6,152 nucleotides of DNA from WYZ-LMO2 sp040514265 (GTDB taxonomy: Archaea > Halobacteriota > Archaeoglobi > Archaeoglobales > Archaeoglobaceae): contig JBEVCD010000039.1 in assembly GCA_040514265.1 (NCBI GenBank), positions 1 through 6,152 on the forward strand. The letters run 5' to 3'. The notes under the pieces were generated by a model. That model searched no databases and was not told where the DNA came from. It worked only from the letters and a program-made list of their open reading frames with translations. Below, in pieces: positions 4,082-6,152 of this stretch. The first letter of the stretch is position 1; each line of letters opens with the position of its first letter. The position numbers were made by a program, and so were the translations under genes.

Positions 4082-5592
4082 TTACTCTTCAGCATTTCCC
4101 CGAAGAACTCCTCCTCGGTCTTGCCGGTTATTTTCCTGAAGTGCTCGTCCTCCTCTATTCCCGCTATTACTTTCGCCTGCTCCTTCTTCATATCGATGTT
4201 GCTCAGCCTCCATATCATGATCTTCTGGGCCTGCGGTGATCCAGCGCCGTGCATGGATTCCGGCAGGTGAGCGCCTATAGCCAGATTTTCGAGCAGCCTG
4301 AAGACCCTCATCCTGTGCTCTGTCGGAACGTCGGCTACGCCCTTCAGGTACTTCTCTATTAGCTCCCTCGTCTCGGGGTTCGCGTAGTCCTTCTCGGACG
4401 GCATAGTAGCTATGAGTCCGCCGGCTATGTCCTGGGCGATCCTCGACCACTCGTAGGGCAGGCGAGTTATGTTGAGCTTCGTGACGTTAGCCAGCAGGTG
4501 GTTCGGTGCGTAAGCTCCGGAAGGTGTTCTGTAACCCTCGTATGAGCACGCAAGCGAGCAGCACCAGCAGGTTTCCGCGAGGTGTATCATCTCGGTCAGC
4601 TTGTCCATTATGTGCGGAGACTTGGCTACGCCGTTGTATTCGGCAACGAGCGTCGCGGCACCGATCAGAACGTCGGCTACGCCGACCTTACAGCCGCCGT
4701 AGTTCTGCCGGTGGTAAGTGGCGAAGAGCTCCACGAGCTCGGCTGCGAATTCGTACTCCCCGCACATGAACACCCTCTCCCAGGGTACGAAGACGTCTTC
4801 GAATATCACGAGCGCCTCTCCGCCGACGATACCGTACTTGGCATTTCCGCAGTCGATCACGCCGTCGAGGCGGCGGGTGTCGTTCGGCTGCCTTCCGAAG
4901 ATTAGCTTGACACCTTCCGCATCGACCGGGACGGCGAAAGCTACCGCGTAGTCTGCGTCTTTTTCGCTCATCGCCCTCGTCGGCATGACTATTATCTCGT
5001 GCGAGTTGATCGCACCAGTTATATGGGCTTTCGCACCTCTTACCACGATTCCGTCCTCCCTCTTCTCAACCACGCGCACGTACATGTCGGGATCGCTCTG
5101 CTGGTGCGGTCTCTTGCTTCGATCTCCCTTCACGTCGGTCATCGCACCGGCGCACATCAGATCGTTCTTCTGCACGTACTTCAGATACTCAACGAACCTC
5201 CGATGATAGTCGGTTCCGTGCTTCGCGTCGATGTCGTAGCTCGTGATGTATATAGCATTCAGAGCATCTAAGCCAACGCAGCGCTGGAAGCACGCTCCGG
5301 TCTTCTGACCGAGGAGGCGCATCATCCTGACCTTCTTGACGAGGTCGTCCACGCTCTGGTGGATGTGGGTGAAGCGGTTTATCTTCTCGCCTGTCAGGTG
5401 AGAGGTGGCGGTCATAACATCTTCGTAGCGCGGGTCGTGCGCGAGTTCGTAGGTCATCGCGGCAGCGTGGATGTGCGGTCTGAACATCGGCTCGTCGACC
5501 ACACTCTCGACTTTTCTACCCATGAAGTAGACGGTCGGTTTGTATCTCCTGAGACTCTCTATGTACTCCTTTCCTGTCATCATCACTACCAC
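4078..5592 (-). CDS. abfD: 4-hydroxybutyryl-CoA dehydratase / vinylacetyl-CoA isomerase (AbfD family)
   Basis: This FAD- and [4Fe-4S]-dependent enzyme converts 4-hydroxybutyryl-CoA to crotonyl-CoA by a ketyl-radical route and isomerises vinylacetyl-CoA. The 504-residue product has the diagnostic cluster ligands C101 and C105 (ACFQRC) and H294 and C301 (YHRQNYGGC). These match C99, C103, H292 and C299 of the Clostridium aminobutyricum enzyme with a constant shift of two. Other residues in register are Q103, T192, E259, Y298 and K302. This separates it from FAD-only 4-hydroxyphenylacetate 3-monooxygenases of the same superfamily. The protein should be cytosolic and oxygen-sensitive. Residue numbers use GTG at 5592, which suits a leaderless transcript from the TATA box near 5618; ATG at 5583 or 5580, after GGTGGT, is equally plausible. 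The role in this organism (4-hydroxybutyrate or GABA breakdown, or a carbon cycle) cannot be decided, as no partner enzyme gene is in view. Confidence 0.93.
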   Translation of the reverse strand: MVVMMTGKEYIESLRRYKPTVYFMGRKVESVVDEPMFRPHIHAAAMTYELAHDPRYEDVMTATSHLTGEKINRFTHIHQSVDDLVKKVRMMRLLGQKTGACFQRCVGLDALNAIYITSYDIDAKHGTDYHRRFVEYLKYVQKNDLMCAGAMTDVKGDRSKRPHQQSDPDMYVRVVEKREDGIVVRGAKAHITGAINSHEIIVMPTRAMSEKDADYAVAFAVPVDAEGVKLIFGRQPNDTRRLDGVIDCGNAKYGIVGGEALVIFEDVFVPWERVFMCGEYEFAAELVELFATYHRQNYGGCKVGVADVLIGAATLVAEYNGVAKSPHIMDKLTEMIHLAETCWCCSLACSYEGYRTPSGAYAPNHLLANVTKLNITRLPYEWSRIAQDIAGGLIATMPSEKDYANPETRELIEKYLKGVADVPTEHRMRVFRLLENLAIGAHLPESMHGAGSPQAQKIMIWRLSNIDMKKEQAKVIAGIEEDEHFRKITGKTEEEFFGEMLKSK

Positions 5593-5613
5593 CGCTGTAA
5601 GTTTCGCATAGGA

Positions 5614-5636
5614 TGTATATTATCGTTACGATCGTT
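5614..5636 (-). promoter_or_regulatory. abfD promoter with flanking direct repeat
   Basis: The minus strand reads TAATATACA at 5622-5614, a TATA box predicting a transcript start near 5593, right at the abfD start codons. Immediately upstream is the direct repeat AACGAT-CGT-AACGAT (5636-5622), which also contains the palindrome ACGATCGT (5635-5628). The repeat occupies the BRE position, where a bound repressor would block TFB, so it is a candidate operator. The TATA call is firmer than the operator call. Confidence 0.45.
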
Positions 5637-5652
5637 CGCAAAATGTCTAGGA

Positions 5653-6148
5653 TTAAGAGCTCGGCGGGCATGTCCACTTTAAACGCAGAGATACCTCAGA
5701 CAGTTGTACAACATCCTGCAGAACAGATTCCAGATCTCCAACGGGATTTCCAGAGCTCCCGAGAGCGTCGATCAGCCAAAAATATTTCTCGCTGTAATTT
5801 CTCTTCGAGCTTCTTAATCTACCTTCTGACCTGAAAGATGTCTGGAATATTCCCGGTTCCTTTACGGGGTCTTTTATTATTATCTCAGTTTTATTTTTAG
5901 GATTTAAAATTTTTGTTATGTTATCATATCCAGCTGAAGTAACTGAAATTTTTATAAAATTAAAGTATCGCCTATAGAAATAGTTGACAAAGCTGCGTGT
6001 GAAATCTTTCGGAAAGCGTAGCTTAATTGAATCAGTGTTTTCTTCTCTGAAGCAGCGAATTAAGATATTTTTCTGCTCGATTAGCTGTTTAAATCCGGTG
6101 AAGAACTGGAATCTTTTCTGCAAGCTGTTTATGCTCTACTACAATCAT
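5653..6148 (-). pseudogene. AT-rich, probably broken hypothetical gene
   Basis: A leftward frame of 156 codons spans 6123-5653, but its only possible start is a TTG and there is no internal ATG. Its first 120 or so codons read like a protein (for example NYFYRRYFNFIKISVTSAGY and KTEIIIKDPVKEPGIFQ), while the last 35 residues look arbitrary. A one-base shift near 5757-5760 would instead continue into EIPLEIWNLFCRMLYNCLRY and stop at 5679. Upstream, a different frame opens with ATG at 6148 (MIVVEHKQLAEKIPVLHRI) and stops at once. Together this suggests one gene broken by two or more frameshifts. GC content is about 23-42% against 57% in a sampled line of abfD, and codons such as ATA, AAA and TTT dominate, pointing to foreign origin or decay. 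I recognise no family. An intact gene with a non-standard start, or chance, remains possible. Confidence 0.3.
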
Positions 6149-6152
6149 CTGA

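Noticed and set aside
4082..4905. Open frames in other phases of abfD, including a leftward 122-codon frame
   Set aside because: They overlap conserved AbfD coding sequence and show no signals of their own.
5613..5834. Rightward 73-codon frame upstream of abfD
   Set aside because: It starts in the abfD promoter, has no ribosome binding site, and the translation has no recognisable pattern.
1..6152. CRISPR array, insertion sequence or attachment site
   Set aside because: No regularly spaced repeats, no transposase motifs and no duplicated tRNA 3' end were found; the AT-rich right end shows composition change only.

Overview
This window looks like chromosomal DNA of a thermophilic euryarchaeon, most likely of the Archaeoglobales (Archaeoglobus/Ferroglobus/Geoglobus). 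The pointers are a GTP cyclohydrolase of the archaeal MptA type (tetrahydromethanopterin synthesis), a euryarchaeal three-gene GTPase cluster (ArvA/ArvB/ArvC), an AbfD-type 4-hydroxybutyryl-CoA dehydratase, archaeal TATA boxes about 25 nt before start codons without ribosome binding sites, and a tRNA gene with A1-U72 and no encoded CCA. Genus level is inference. Coding DNA is GC-rich (one sampled 60-base line of the abfD gene is 57% GC), while the right end falls to about 23-42%.

Layout. Bases 1-412 hold no convincing protein gene. They contain an apparent ribosome binding site for a leftward gene that starts just outside the window, two TATA-like boxes, a possible small RNA or very small leaderless ORF, and the tRNA terminator. 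A leftward tRNA-Gln(UUG) gene (413-485) is divergent from a rightward gene for a lipoprotein with a transglutaminase-like Cys-His-Asp domain (558-1520). That gene meets, stop codon to stop codon, a long leftward gene train: abfD (5592-4078), a 90-residue cysteine-rich protein overlapping it by 4 bp, mptA (3787-2870, with its own apparent promoter), then the GTPase (2829-2194), the DUF2073 protein and the zinc-ribbon protein, linked by overlapping stop and start codons. Right of abfD, 5593-6152 holds the abfD promoter and an AT-rich, apparently broken reading frame.

How the genes work together. AbfD dehydrates 4-hydroxybutyryl-CoA to crotonyl-CoA with FAD and a [4Fe-4S] cluster. The coupled cysteine-rich protein is probably a dedicated partner of unknown role. 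MptA opens the pterin pathway to methanopterin, the C1 carrier of this lineage. The GTPase, DUF2073 and zinc-ribbon proteins match the set linked to extracellular vesicle formation in haloarchaea. Nothing seen ties these three functions together biochemically, and the promoter in front of mptA suggests at least two transcription units. The most interesting observations are the vesicle-type GTPase cluster in a probable hyperthermophile, the AbfD-linked cysteine-rich protein, and the compositional break with a decayed gene at the right end.
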